Shown in pieces: positions 1-9,136 of a DNA stretch of 64,000 bases; the stretch's first letter is position 1; the number at the start of each line of letters is the position of its first letter. Both the position numbers and the translations under genes were made by a program. The notes below the pieces were generated by a model. It did no database searches and was not told the DNA's origin. It worked only from the letters and a program-made list of their open reading frames with translations. Source of the stretch: Talaromyces rugulosus (Eukaryota; Ascomycota; Eurotiomycetes; Eurotiales; Trichocomaceae); NCBI RefSeq assembly GCF_013368755.1, contig NC_049561.1, forward strand, positions 496,001 to 560,000, read 5' to 3'.

Positions 1-193
1 TTTTAGTTTGCTTGAAACGATGAGAATAGATGACCCTAACTCTAAGAACCCGACAACGACATGAAATAAAAAAGAAACAGTGATACATTCATTCAATTGG
101 GACCCTCCCAATACCTATATCTACACAGTTTATCCTCCCTCCTCCCCTCAACCGCTTCCCCGCGCAACCAAATAAAGATGCATGCGAAATAGA

Positions 194-415
194 CTACCGC
201 GGCTTCACCTTGGAAGCGACAGCAGAGCCTGGCGTAAATGCAACAGGGTCAGCGCCCAGGGGGATCTTCTTTGCTGCCGTCGAGTCTGCAGCACTGCTGT
301 CGGATTGGCCGTCGGACTTGGCGTTGACTTCGAGGAAGTGGTACAGGACGATGAGGAGCATGGCCACGGAGCCGAGGAAGATGGCCAGGCTGAAGAGATC
401 GTCGTCGGAGATCAT
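194..415 (-). CDS. OST4: Oligosaccharyltransferase subunit OST4
   Basis: Mini-subunit of the ER oligosaccharyltransferase that transfers the lipid-linked glycan to Asn of nascent proteins; in yeast Ost4 bridges Stt3 and Ost3/6. The 73-residue product starts MISDDDLFSLAIFLGS, the hallmark Ost4 N-terminus, and has one membrane helix at about residues 7-28 (SLAIFLGSVAMLLIVLYHF). It is followed by a hydrophilic Ser/Ala/Lys tail of about 40 residues that the 36-residue yeast protein lacks. The ORF is intronless in its coding part. It lies divergent from the Zn2Cys6 gene at 1907. The family call rests on the N-terminal motif and size; the tail is not diagnostic. Confidence 0.9.
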   Translation of the reverse strand: MISDDDLFSLAIFLGSVAMLLIVLYHFLEVNAKSDGQSDSSAADSTAAKKIPLGADPVAFTPGSAVASKVKPR

Positions 416-1413
416 TGTGGGTGGTTTTATTTCTTTTGGGTTTGAATGGAGGTAAAGAGTGATGTTGTTCTTGGTGCTGCGGTAGCGTTAGAGACTCTGG
501 CCAGCTTGCAGGTTTGCCAAGGCAGGACACCGGGGGAAGCTAGGCGGACGGACGAACCTTGGAGGGAGTTCTGATGCGAGGCGCAGGATTGATCAATCGA
601 TGAGAATCTGTGCGTGTCTGAATTGGTCTGGTGGATGGCAAGTCAGTGCCCTTGATCGATTGATGCAGTGATACGGAGCTGGGCGACATCTGCAGTTGCG
701 GACAGCTCAACACTAGACTCTCGAGCTGCGGGACCCGCCCAATCATAGACCACGCGGTACTACCACGTAGAATGAATATTAAAATATATTTAATAGTATT
801 AGGTATGGCAGATTATTTAATTATTCCAAATTAAGAGTACTAAACCACATAGTTTATTTTTCTCCTTCGCGGTTCTCCTAACAAGTTGGTGCTGCCGGTC
901 GACAGGATGGGCTCATTCGCATGCATATGCACACACAAAAAAATGGTCCTAATAAATATTTATTAATCAAAGCTATGCAGGGTAAATAGGTAAATAATGT
1001 AACAGCGAGGCGTCCTCCAGACTTGCATACATGCACGTCAAGCTCCACTGGGAATAGTTTCAATAGACGGTCTGGGCCTCGGCTGCAGCGGCTTTTTTTT
1101 TTTGGTTTCGTTTTGTCCCGGAAAGTCTCCAGGGAGGTTAGCAAGGAGACGCGATCTTACAGTGAATTATTTAACAGTAGTAATAAAATTCAATAACACT
1201 GGCTGCAATATTAATAAAAGTACGTACGAGTAAGCTCCACTAGGGTCGCGCTGATTGGGCCGGGAGCGCAACAGAGATCCCGCGAGGGGAAACGCTTCGT
1301 TTCTCTCTCTCTCTCGCTCTCTTCTTCTTCCTGGCTTCTCGTCGTCGTCTTGCTTCCTCGAATTGCTGCTGCTCTGATAATGAATACTGAGACTGCGTGA
1401 CCCTTCCTCTTAC

Positions 1414-1450
<37 letters not shown>

Positions 1451-1906
1451 CAAATCCTCCGCTTCCGTGTACATTTTCTTAGCTGCTTGACCTAATGTCA
1501 CCTATCGGCCGTCTTTAAAACTCCCGATTCGTCTCTTCTTCGCATATATACTTGGATTCTTCTCTTTCCCTCCCAGTCGCCGGTTTCACTGATGCCCAAT
1601 TTCTTCTTCTCTGCCCTCTGATTGCCGCTGCGTTGACCTCGGCGCGCGTGCTCGATTGTGTGACCTCTCTGTCGATATACTGCGGATGCCCCTCGAGCAG
1701 GTGCTGGAAACCATTTGATTGCGCCCATTTCCTATCAGATCGGAAATCCGAAATACCATCTCAGAATTGAAGCAGCCGTGGACTGCTTTTTTTTCTCCCT
1801 TCTTCCCACCGTCTAGACCGATCAACGGTCTCGGATCCAGCGGGCACTGACTCCAGATCGATCGTGGGATCTGATCTGCCCCACCCCGGCCCTGCGATCA
1901 ACCACC
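416..1906. other. Divergent intergenic region OST4 / Zn2Cys6 regulator
   Basis: About 1.5 kb without a convincing coding ORF. An AT-rich stretch lies at about 760-860. A pyrimidine-rich region from about 1300 leads into the regulator's 5' leader, and the leader from about 1500 to 1906 is also CT-rich, as is common upstream of highly transcribed fungal genes. Predicted ORFs here (for example one rich in Arg-Glu repeats on the minus strand) are products of the CT repeat and are not genes. Confidence 0.6.
1301..1446 (+). repeat. CT-rich tract with (CT)n microsatellite
   Basis: Pyrimidine-rich stretch on the plus strand with a short CT run near 1301-1320 and a longer near-perfect (CT)n run at about 1420-1447. 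It lies some 460 bases upstream of the regulator start at 1907. CT-rich promoter elements are common upstream of transcription starts in filamentous fungi; a promoter role here is an inference. Confidence 0.7.
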
Positions 1907-3739
1907 ATGAACACAAGCCCCTACTCCTACACGCTCGACTCGACGTCCATGAGCAGTGCCGGCCACAATGCCTCCAATATGAGCAATGGGAATGCCGCTC
2001 CTGCCAGTGGAAAGGGAGCTGGCGGGTCCAAGCCTTCTGGTCCCTCGCCGCTTGCCTGCTTGACATGTCGACAGAAGCATCTCAAATGCGACGGCCAACA
2101 GCCTGTGTGCGGACGATGCATGTCTAATCAACTGTTCTGCGAATATACACCATCTCGGCGAGGCTACAAGGGTCCCTCGAAGAAACGTCGTGCTGATCCA
2201 CCGCCTACTGACCCGTCGCAAATGATGTCTGACCCACGGCTTTTTGCGCTGGATGGCCGCAATCCAGAGATACCTTCTAATTGGAACATGCCGAGCAGCG
2301 GTGCTGGTCCCATCTCGACGATACCACCAGCGCAAACTACCCCGCCGGAGATGGCACAAACTCCTGCTCACCCGTCAGGAATCCAGTCGCAAGTTGTCAA
2401 CGCTCGCTCGCCCTTGACCCCAGACTCCTCGTCGACAGTCGGGGCAGATGGATACCTGGTGGATGTCTACTATTCAAACTTTCACGCCGCACATCCGATT
2501 CTGCCTCCGCTACACAAGCTCTTCCGAAACTCTCCTCCGCATTACCTCGAACAAGTGATCAAGTTTATCGGGGCCCATTTCACCACTGCTGCTTCTCCCG
2601 AGACATATCGACCGTATGTTGTTGCAGAGGTCGTAGACCAACCGCCAAGCCCGGAGAAGGTCCAGGCGCTACTGCTGCTTACAATTGTCCTTCATTCCCG
2701 CAACGAACGTGAGGAAGCGGGCTCCATGTTGGCCCAAGCCATGGATTTAGCTTACGATATTGGGCTAAATCGGCGATCATTCGCGGAAACAGTGGGTGAA
2801 GCTGATCCTATCCGCGAAGAAAGCCTGCGCCGGACTTGGTGGGAGCTCTTTGTTATCGAAGGCATGTTGACTGCTCTCGGAGTGAGAGCTAGTTTTACAG
2901 CAAATACGATCCCGCTTGAAGTGCCTCTGCCATGTGAAGAACGTATCTATCAGGACGGCGGTCTCTTCCCGCTGGCATCTCCTCCTACGATTGCCCAATT
3001 CGATGACCGCGTCTTTGCGGACGAGGACATCGATTTTTCGTCTTTCTCCTACAGAATCGAGGCAGTCCGTATCCTTGGCCGAGTGGTTTCGCTCTCTGAG
3101 ATGGTTACCGGTCAACAAGAACTAGTGGAATCGGTCGATGCCAGGATTGTTTCGTGGTTCCACCACCTGCCCGAATCGAAAATGGAACTGATGCTTGCTG
3201 ACGGAACCGTTGACGAGATGATGTTCCAGGCGAAGATGATTGTCAATGGTGCATCGATTTACCTACATTTCCCGCGCTCCGATCTCCTCTCTTCGCCGGC
3301 CGTTGCGGCCGAAGTCATCTGTGGCCACTCGGGCCTGTGCCTGATGCCCGCATTCTCGCACCACTCTCATGCAATGAAGGCAGTAAAAGCGGCGAGCGAG
3401 ATATCGAATCTCGCCGCAATCCGCATGCCCGAGACGAAGCACACCCCATTCTTTATCTGCGCGCTGGTCCTCAGCTCGATCGTGCAGCTGGCTGCTTACT
3501 CGGTCAAAGCCGGGCAGGTACCAGACCCTCGTCGCGACCGGCTGTCCTTGACGGTTGGTGTTTTCAGGTCGCTAGGCAAAACATGGGCGATTTCGCAGTC
3601 GGTCAATCGACAGATTAGAGCGGTCGCGCGCGACGTGCTCGACATTGGAGTGCGACCTGCGACCGACCAAAACAGTCTTGACTTTACGGCTTTTTTGGAG
3701 GGCAATCAGTTCTGGTTGTCGAATGCACAGGTTGTATAA
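1907..3739 (+). CDS. Zn(II)2Cys6 fungal transcription factor
   Basis: 610-residue, single-exon, DNA-binding regulator. The binuclear zinc cluster is CX2CX6CX6CX2CX6C, with cysteines at residues 51, 54, 61, 68, 71 and 78. A basic linker follows (GYKGPSKKRR, near residues 84-93) and likely serves in DNA contact and nuclear import. Residues 1-49 are a Ser/Gly/Asn-rich low-complexity leader, and about 95-180 is Pro/Ser-rich. From about 185 (VDVYYSNFHAAHPILPP) a fungal-specific middle homology region begins, with the typical EESLRRTWWELFVIEGM block near residue 310. The ATG at 1907 follows CAACC. The long leader suggests 5' control. Nuclear location follows from family knowledge. The target pathway cannot be read from the sequence, and no metabolic cluster surrounds it. 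Confidence 0.9.
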   Translation: MNTSPYSYTLDSTSMSSAGHNASNMSNGNAAPASGKGAGGSKPSGPSPLACLTCRQKHLKCDGQQPVCGRCMSNQLFCEYTPSRRGYKGPSKKRRADPPPTDPSQMMSDPRLFALDGRNPEIPSNWNMPSSGAGPISTIPPAQTTPPEMAQTPAHPSGIQSQVVNARSPLTPDSSSTVGADGYLVDVYYSNFHAAHPILPPLHKLFRNSPPHYLEQVIKFIGAHFTTAASPETYRPYVVAEVVDQPPSPEKVQALLLLTIVLHSRNEREEAGSMLAQAMDLAYDIGLNRRSFAETVGEADPIREESLRRTWWELFVIEGMLTALGVRASFTANTIPLEVPLPCEERIYQDGGLFPLASPPTIAQFDDRVFADEDIDFSSFSYRIEAVRILGRVVSLSEMVTGQQELVESVDARIVSWFHHLPESKMELMLADGTVDEMMFQAKMIVNGASIYLHFPRSDLLSSPAVAAEVICGHSGLCLMPAFSHHSHAMKAVKAASEISNLAAIRMPETKHTPFFICALVLSSIVQLAAYSVKAGQVPDPRRDRLSLTVGVFRSLGKTWAISQSVNRQIRAVARDVLDIGVRPATDQNSLDFTAFLEGNQFWLSNAQVV

Positions 3740-4277
3740 TCTTGTGCCAAAGGATCATCAGTCAATCAATATATGCAATTTATTATGACCAGGTATTTCA
3801 TGACGCTTAAAGAATGACAGCGACTTATAAACCCTAAAGTTATTTATATTCCCAGAGACTTTGCTCGGTCTTTTATAGATATTACATAACGGTTTCCCAG
3901 TTCTCCGCGGCAAACGGCAGAGATACGCGACGTGTTTCCGTGTAATTAATTGTGTTACTTGCTTTATCTCCAGCTTATCTCGGCGCGCGAAATCTTATTT
4001 TTTGCTTCCGGTGAGGGGAACTTGTTACAGTTTTCAATTGGGTCCTTATCTCTTGGTACATTCCATGTTCCCCGCACGCCTAAAAAAATTATAAATTCCG
4101 AGAATGCCCCCTGGCCTGGTGATCCCTGGATTTATATCCGACCGTCAACTGCGATACTTTCTTCAACACGCCAGTTGGTGTCCAACAACTAAACACTGAA
4201 GTTTCGATTGTTCAACACGAAGCTTCTAATTGAAAACCAATTATTTCAACATCCAAGAAAGTGACAGGCCAATAACC
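3740..4277. other. Intergenic region, no gene seen
   Basis: Contains the 3' flank of the regulator and the promoter of the small Cys-rich gene at 4278. It is AT-rich with stop codons in all frames; the longest ORF (3950-4192) has no recognisable features. Confidence 0.5.
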
Positions 4278-4519
4278 ATGTGTCGGAAATCGACCTGCTC
4301 AACCTGCCGTACGTGCGCGCCTTTCCGCTGCCACTCGTCCGCATCACCAACTTGACCTAATGAACTGATGTCCAAACAGAAAAAGCAACCTGGTGGGGAT
4401 GCGGTCTTCACGTCCCCATGGTCTTTGAGGCCATCCCTCAAACCGAATGGTGTGTCTGCGCGCCCAGAGTCGAGAAAGAGGGCAAGGAATACCCGCCCAA
4501 GGGGGTTGCTGCGAATTGA
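4278..4519 (+). CDS. Small Cys-rich conserved fungal protein (56 aa, two exons)
   Basis: Too short for simple ORF calling. Exon 1 is 4278-4308 (MCRKSTCSTC plus one base) and exon 2 is 4380-4519. The 71-base intron has a GTACGT donor and an ACAG acceptor. The spliced product is 56 residues, with cysteines in MCRKSTCSTC, a TWWGCG block and EWCVCAPRV, ending near EYPPKG. This Cys/Trp pattern resembles a very small protein that recurs in filamentous fungal genomes with no assigned function; that is from memory and unverified. Spaced cysteine pairs suggest metal binding. No signal peptide is seen. The frame is kept exactly across the splice, which supports a real gene. Confidence 0.75.
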
Positions 4520-5138
4520 CCATCTCAGTCGGCCTTGAGTTTTTGAACAGGGATTCGAAGTTGAGATGTGATTCAACTAGCGGCTGAAATCCGTGGTCGT
4601 CATTTTTATTTGACCCGATTGATCAATTGATATGGATTTTGGGGTTTGTTCCTTCAGCAGGGAGTTTGGTTGCGGAGTTACTGAAATGAATTTATCGAGT
4701 TGGATGTCTGAAATCATCTAGTGCTGTTGGTTTATTATGGTGGATGAGGGACAGTTGGTTCAATGTTTATATGTCTCATTGGCACGTTCTGGGATGTTTG
4801 AAAGCAATTCTTCATTGTCTCAATGCTGTTAGCAACACGAATTCGACAACACACGTATAATTCGCCAGCCTTATCCACGCAGATCCTACTGTTGATATAG
4901 CTGATACTTATCATTATCAATGTAATTGGGCTGTCACCTGGTCGATGGAACCCTGGCCGAAATAGGAAGGCGCAGAAATTTCCATTTCCAGCTAGGGTTA
5001 CCCAATCGAAATATTGGACTCGTTGGAATACGTCATTAGGGAAATAGAGAATAAAGGTCAATGTTATAAAGAATTAAATTTTAATAGTAAAATGTGCGTT
5101 ATATATCCCAGTGATTTAATCGTGTTTGCCCTTGGGCA
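4520..5138. other. Convergent intergenic region, no gene seen
   Basis: 3' flanks of the small Cys-rich gene (+) and of the 811-residue gene (-). AT-rich with several short ORFs of non-coding appearance; no repeat or RNA gene recognised. Confidence 0.5.
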
Positions 5139-7574
5139 TCAAATTAACTCCCCATCTGAATCTCCAATAGTGTCATTAGCATCATCATTGTCATCATTGT
5201 CATCATAACCGTCAAAAACAAAATCGTCAACATCGTCAGGTACGCCTATCTCATAATCCATATCATCCGCAATACTATGATCGCTCTGGATATCCATCCC
5301 CCGAACGCCGCCGACGATTTCGAAGCTAGACGACGCCGTCGAGAATGCCGAGCGCACAGTCGTAGTAGCCTGGCTATCTGTCGCTTCATGCGAGGCTCGC
5401 TGGACAGTACTAACCGCGTCATCCGGGCGAATACTGTCAAAAGAACTCATCGAGCCCTCTGACGGCACCGTGCTGCCTGTGTGAATGGACGGGCCCGCTG
5501 TCGAGAATCCGCCAGACTCGACAATGGGGAGGTCGTGGTCGACAAAGACGCCTCCAGTACCATCATCGTTCCCACCAGCCCACAGAGGGAGGAACTTGAG
5601 CTCTTCCTCACCCAGACTAACAAGTGTGTCAATCAGTTCGAACTTGACACCATCATTCCTTGGAAGGCGTTCAGTGAAAGCACTGGTGACGCGATTAGCA
5701 AACTGGCTCAGGTAATGCGTGATGTCCGTTTCGCATCGGCTGGAATCAAATCGAACTATTATGTCTGTGAGGTCTGGGTGCATCTCAAGATACCCCTGCA
5801 TCGCAGCACTAGACCACATGGAGTCATGGAAATTGTTCGCATTGATGTGGAATCTGCGCTCTGTATTGGCATATTCCATCCCGCTAATCCATCGGATAGT
5901 TGCGCTATCTTGGTGCTTTAGATTGGGAAGCATCGGCCCAAGCTCTTTAAGGGAGGTATGCCAGTGATCGGACATTGCTCTACTCGTACCATCAAGAAAA
6001 ATTGGACATTCCTGGAGAGACTTCCAGAAAGTACGTGTCAAGATGCGACAAATAAAAGGCATGTTGTCCATGGCGGATCGATATTTCAGATTAGGATAGC
6101 CAGAGTCTGAAACGATAGGGTAGTCGAACGAGTTAATCGTTGGTTTTGACTCCCGCAAGACTCTGTAAATTCCATCACGCACACATTCTTTGCAAAACTT
6201 GACAAAGTCATCGACCATCGATTTGTGTCTTGGTTCCAGCTTCCCTTTGATGTGTCTCCGAACCAGTTTGTCCAGCCATAACATCTCGTTGCCGGCAAGT
6301 TCGACAAACTCATTGAGCATCTTGTCTAGGAATGCCTTACTTGCATATTCTATGCGCTGGATCTCGGTATCATCCAGCTGCTCCCGGGTCCGGCCATGCA
6401 TAGTCTCGGTCTCACGCTTAGGAACCTGGCCTTGCACCGAAGAATTCAAAAGTGACAGGGCTTCCTCGCCGACGAGAATGGCAAAAGAGTCCTGGCATAA
6501 CTGGCTATTCTTCAGCCCACAGGCTATCTTATACGCCAGCTCCGGATTGATTTCGACAAACAAGGGATTGCTGCCTGCATACAGCCAGGCCACTACATGA
6601 TCACCGATGAGTGGATTTTCGGCAACTCCCAAAATCTTCGCAAGCGCGAAGAACGTCCATAGTTTGGGTGGTGTGTCAAGTTCCGGATTCAGCTCCTCAA
6701 GGGCATGCAGAATCCGCTCGAGACAGGTTCGGTGACGAATTGGCGAGTAGTCTAGGGGAAGCCCCGGGACTGTTGTCACTCGCGGTGGCAGCTTCTCGAC
6801 TTTGGGGACCACGACTTTCTTCTCAGGCGGATCTTCTCGCAAAGTCGGCAGGTTTCCGCTCCAATTCAAAATTCGCGGAGGCTGCTGCTGTTTGGCAGCT
6901 TGTTTTTTTTTCTTGTTTTCTTTTGCTGGAGAGCTTTTTTTCTTCTTAAGCGGCAAGGTTTCTTGAGGTTCAGGCTCGGGCTCCGTGACTGTGATCCATT
7001 CGACTTCGTCCTGACCACCGACACAAAGCGATGGAAGCCTCCACGTAGTCGCATATTGGGCCCATTTTCGCACCCCGAGCGGACACGAAAGCTCGGTCAT
7101 GAAGATCACGGCATCCTCGCCCTCTGAGGGGGGTGTCAAGTCAATGACATGCGCGATGCCCGCGGGCATATTGTTGGTCAACCCATAGCGACGCCGGACC
7201 CGCGCTTGTTTGCGCGGTTCAAAATGCATATTCAATACGGGCGATCCAGCGCCTAGTATTTTCCGGCTGTGCATACGCTGTGGGACAACATTATTGCCGT
7301 TTGACTGCGACAATGCGGCCCAGCGGTGCTGCTGTGCCTTTTCGCTTTCAGCCGCGTCGATGTAAACTAGTGTATCGGCTTCGTCGTCGGTGAACAGCAG
7401 CAAAGGCATTCGCAGATTCGACATGAGTTTGTCGGATTTTTGGCGAGCCGATGCCAGTGGGTTGATGGAATTTCTATGCGGGGAGTCCATCGCTGTTCCG
7501 ACTGTTTCCTGGGATAGGAAGGCCGGATATCCAGCGGTTTGGCTGGGCGCGATTGCATCTTGAGGGGCTGCCAT
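5139..7574 (-). CDS. Conserved fungal protein of unknown function, 811 aa
   Basis: Intronless 811-residue ORF from ATG at 7574. I do not recognise an assigned domain. Visible features are a Ser/Gln-rich N-terminus, a basic Arg-rich patch near 121-130 (RKQARVRRRY), and a block AHVIDLTPPSEGEDAV at about 141-156, which I associate from memory with a fungal family lacking annotated function. A Lys-rich segment at about 210-224 could be a nuclear localisation signal. A mostly helical region follows (about 280-640; HRTCLERILHALEELNP, then FAILVGEEALSLL). The tail is highly acidic (Asp/Asn runs after residue 780). No signal peptide or membrane helix is seen. The mix of basic and acidic low-complexity regions suggests a nuclear or scaffold protein, by inference only. 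Confidence 0.8.
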   Translation of the reverse strand: MAAPQDAIAPSQTAGYPAFLSQETVGTAMDSPHRNSINPLASARQKSDKLMSNLRMPLLLFTDDEADTLVYIDAAESEKAQQHRWAALSQSNGNNVVPQRMHSRKILGAGSPVLNMHFEPRKQARVRRRYGLTNNMPAGIAHVIDLTPPSEGEDAVIFMTELSCPLGVRKWAQYATTWRLPSLCVGGQDEVEWITVTEPEPEPQETLPLKKKKSSPAKENKKKKQAAKQQQPPRILNWSGNLPTLREDPPEKKVVVPKVEKLPPRVTTVPGLPLDYSPIRHRTCLERILHALEELNPELDTPPKLWTFFALAKILGVAENPLIGDHVVAWLYAGSNPLFVEINPELAYKIACGLKNSQLCQDSFAILVGEEALSLLNSSVQGQVPKRETETMHGRTREQLDDTEIQRIEYASKAFLDKMLNEFVELAGNEMLWLDKLVRRHIKGKLEPRHKSMVDDFVKFCKECVRDGIYRVLRESKPTINSFDYPIVSDSGYPNLKYRSAMDNMPFICRILTRTFWKSLQECPIFLDGTSRAMSDHWHTSLKELGPMLPNLKHQDSATIRWISGMEYANTERRFHINANNFHDSMWSSAAMQGYLEMHPDLTDIIVRFDSSRCETDITHYLSQFANRVTSAFTERLPRNDGVKFELIDTLVSLGEEELKFLPLWAGGNDDGTGGVFVDHDLPIVESGGFSTAGPSIHTGSTVPSEGSMSSFDSIRPDDAVSTVQRASHEATDSQATTTVRSAFSTASSSFEIVGGVRGMDIQSDHSIADDMDYEIGVPDDVDDFVFDGYDDNDDNDDANDTIGDSDGELI

Positions 7575-8224
7575 CTCTGTCTCTGGCTGGTCTTCACGGA
7601 TTTGTATAAGAGGGTGTTTTTAATGATATCTTCAACAGAGCGACCGGTCTAGCTGGACGATCCAGATAGTATCCGTACTTCGTAGACGTCGGAGAGAAGA
7701 TGAGAGAGGAAAGAAGTTGATTATCAGCCGCATGGGCATGCACAGCCTCGCTCATTGGCGGGCACACTGCTGCCTGGCTGGCGGCCTTTGTCCGACCATA
7801 GCATGCCAGTCGATTCGTCCATCATTAATGTCATGTGAGTCATGGCTAGTCTACAGCCTGATTACTGCAAACAGACGTGTTTATTAGAAAAAGTTGAGAG
7901 AGATTGTTTAATGCTGTTTGTATGCCGAGGTTTGTCTGCATTTACCAAGTTCAGCCGTACCATGACTACATAGAACTTAACATTTACAGCGTACCAGCAG
8001 CTAGAAATATTTTCTGTAACATGCACCCTAGTTTGACGTCAGTTAATTTGCTCTTGCATATCGGAAAGCAGTCCCGTTAATGGGCGTGGAGTCTTGAAGT
8101 CTATTATTACGACATACTTGTGTAGCCGAAAAACAACAACTCCTTCACATCAATTGAGTAATTGATCGATAGACTCTATTCTAGCATTGTTTAATTTCTA
8201 TTGCGATCCCAGAAAAAAAAAAGC
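7575..8224. other. Divergent intergenic region
   Basis: Promoter side of the 811-residue gene (-) and of the possible small gene at 8225 (+). No other coding signal seen. A short poly-A run lies at 8212-8222. Confidence 0.5.
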
Positions 8225-8548
8225 ATGGCCGTCACCTCTGAAGGAAGTCTGGTGGGCTTTATCCGGAGGGCAACAGTATCGTATGTCGATCCAACTGGTT
8301 ATAGCGGGAAACAAATCACATACTAAATGCCTGCTAGAAGCCGAAACAGAGCATTGATCAGCATAGTCAGCGTCGTCGGCGGAACAGTCCTTTTATTTCG
8401 ATCTCTCAGGACCGACAAGAAGCTCGTAACGTCCCAGGAGCGGTCTGCGATGCACGGTGGGAATGCCTCTCCAACTGCCCAGACAGACCAGGGAACTCTA
8501 AGATCGAGTCCAAGGCCAAATCTCGAGATTCGAAGGAAGAAGGATTGA
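8225..8548 (+). CDS. Possible small single-TM protein (88 aa, two exons)
   Basis: Candidate gene. Exon 1 is 8225-8280 (MAVTSEGSLVGFIRRATV) and exon 2 is 8338-8548. The 57-base intron has a consensus GTATGT donor, a TACTAAAT branch-like sequence and a GCTAG acceptor. Splicing gives 88 residues in one frame. A hydrophobic stretch (ALISIVSVVGGTVLLF, about residues 24-39) is flanked by Arg/Lys, and a polar tail ends RRKKD. Textbook splice sites and an open joined frame support it; no known family and short length argue for caution. An alternative donor just upstream also gives an open frame without the hydrophobic segment. Confidence 0.4.
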
Positions 8549-9136
8549 TAGATGAAGGAGTGCTAAATCCTAAGATTTTTTGCTGTTTGGAGATATAGCA
8601 AACCTAACATTTTGTCTACAGTCTCTCACCATTGAGCGAGCCATCTATCCAGACCTCGTCGTGGGAGACGAACAATATTAGTCTACCAGGAGTTAAATCA
8701 CTCTTCAATGTTTAAATCTACATATATAACATCTTTAAGAAAGTGGAAAAATAATCGTACAGGCCTTAGAATCAAACGAGCGATGGGGCATGTCATGGTG
8801 ACTTGGGACGGTTTCTCCGCTAAGAAAGTGTGGAAGGGCAAAAAATTGTTATCTACTGACTTCCAGATGTCGACAAAAACTACTTTAAAGAACATAATAC
8901 TACGGTTGATTATTTATATGGAGTATCGTTGAAAACTAAATCGAAAGACTAGAGTTTTATTAGATAGTAAATCTATGATTTATCACAGGCACCAACAGAT
9001 ATTTATAAAAACTATAGAAATGATGAGAGATTACGGGTGAGAATTTCCATATTAGCGCGTGATGTAGCACCATGCTGTAGCGTCAAATCCTCCTGTTAGA
9101 AATATGCCATGGCTTACAACCGAGTCTATTGATATA
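8549..9136. other. Intergenic region, no gene seen
   Basis: AT-rich 3' flank of the NO VEIN-like gene (-). ORFs on both strands at about 8700-8930 overlap each other and look non-coding. A 12-base palindrome (TATCAATTGATA) lies next to the stop codon of the neighbouring gene at about 9136. Confidence 0.45.

Noticed and set aside
182..530. Several overlapping ORFs on both strands over OST4
   Set aside because: Only the minus-strand 73-residue frame carries the Ost4 motif; the others are antisense or shifted shadows.
1211..1501. Minus-strand ORF rich in Arg-Glu repeats
   Set aside because: Encoded by the CT microsatellite; low-complexity artefact in a promoter.
3950..5061. Short ORFs at 3950-4192, 4241-4576 and 4735-5061
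   Set aside because: No family features; 4241-4576 is antisense to the spliced Cys-rich gene.
8708..8932. Overlapping ORFs on both strands of an AT-rich stretch
   Set aside because: Composition follows base bias; no conserved motif.
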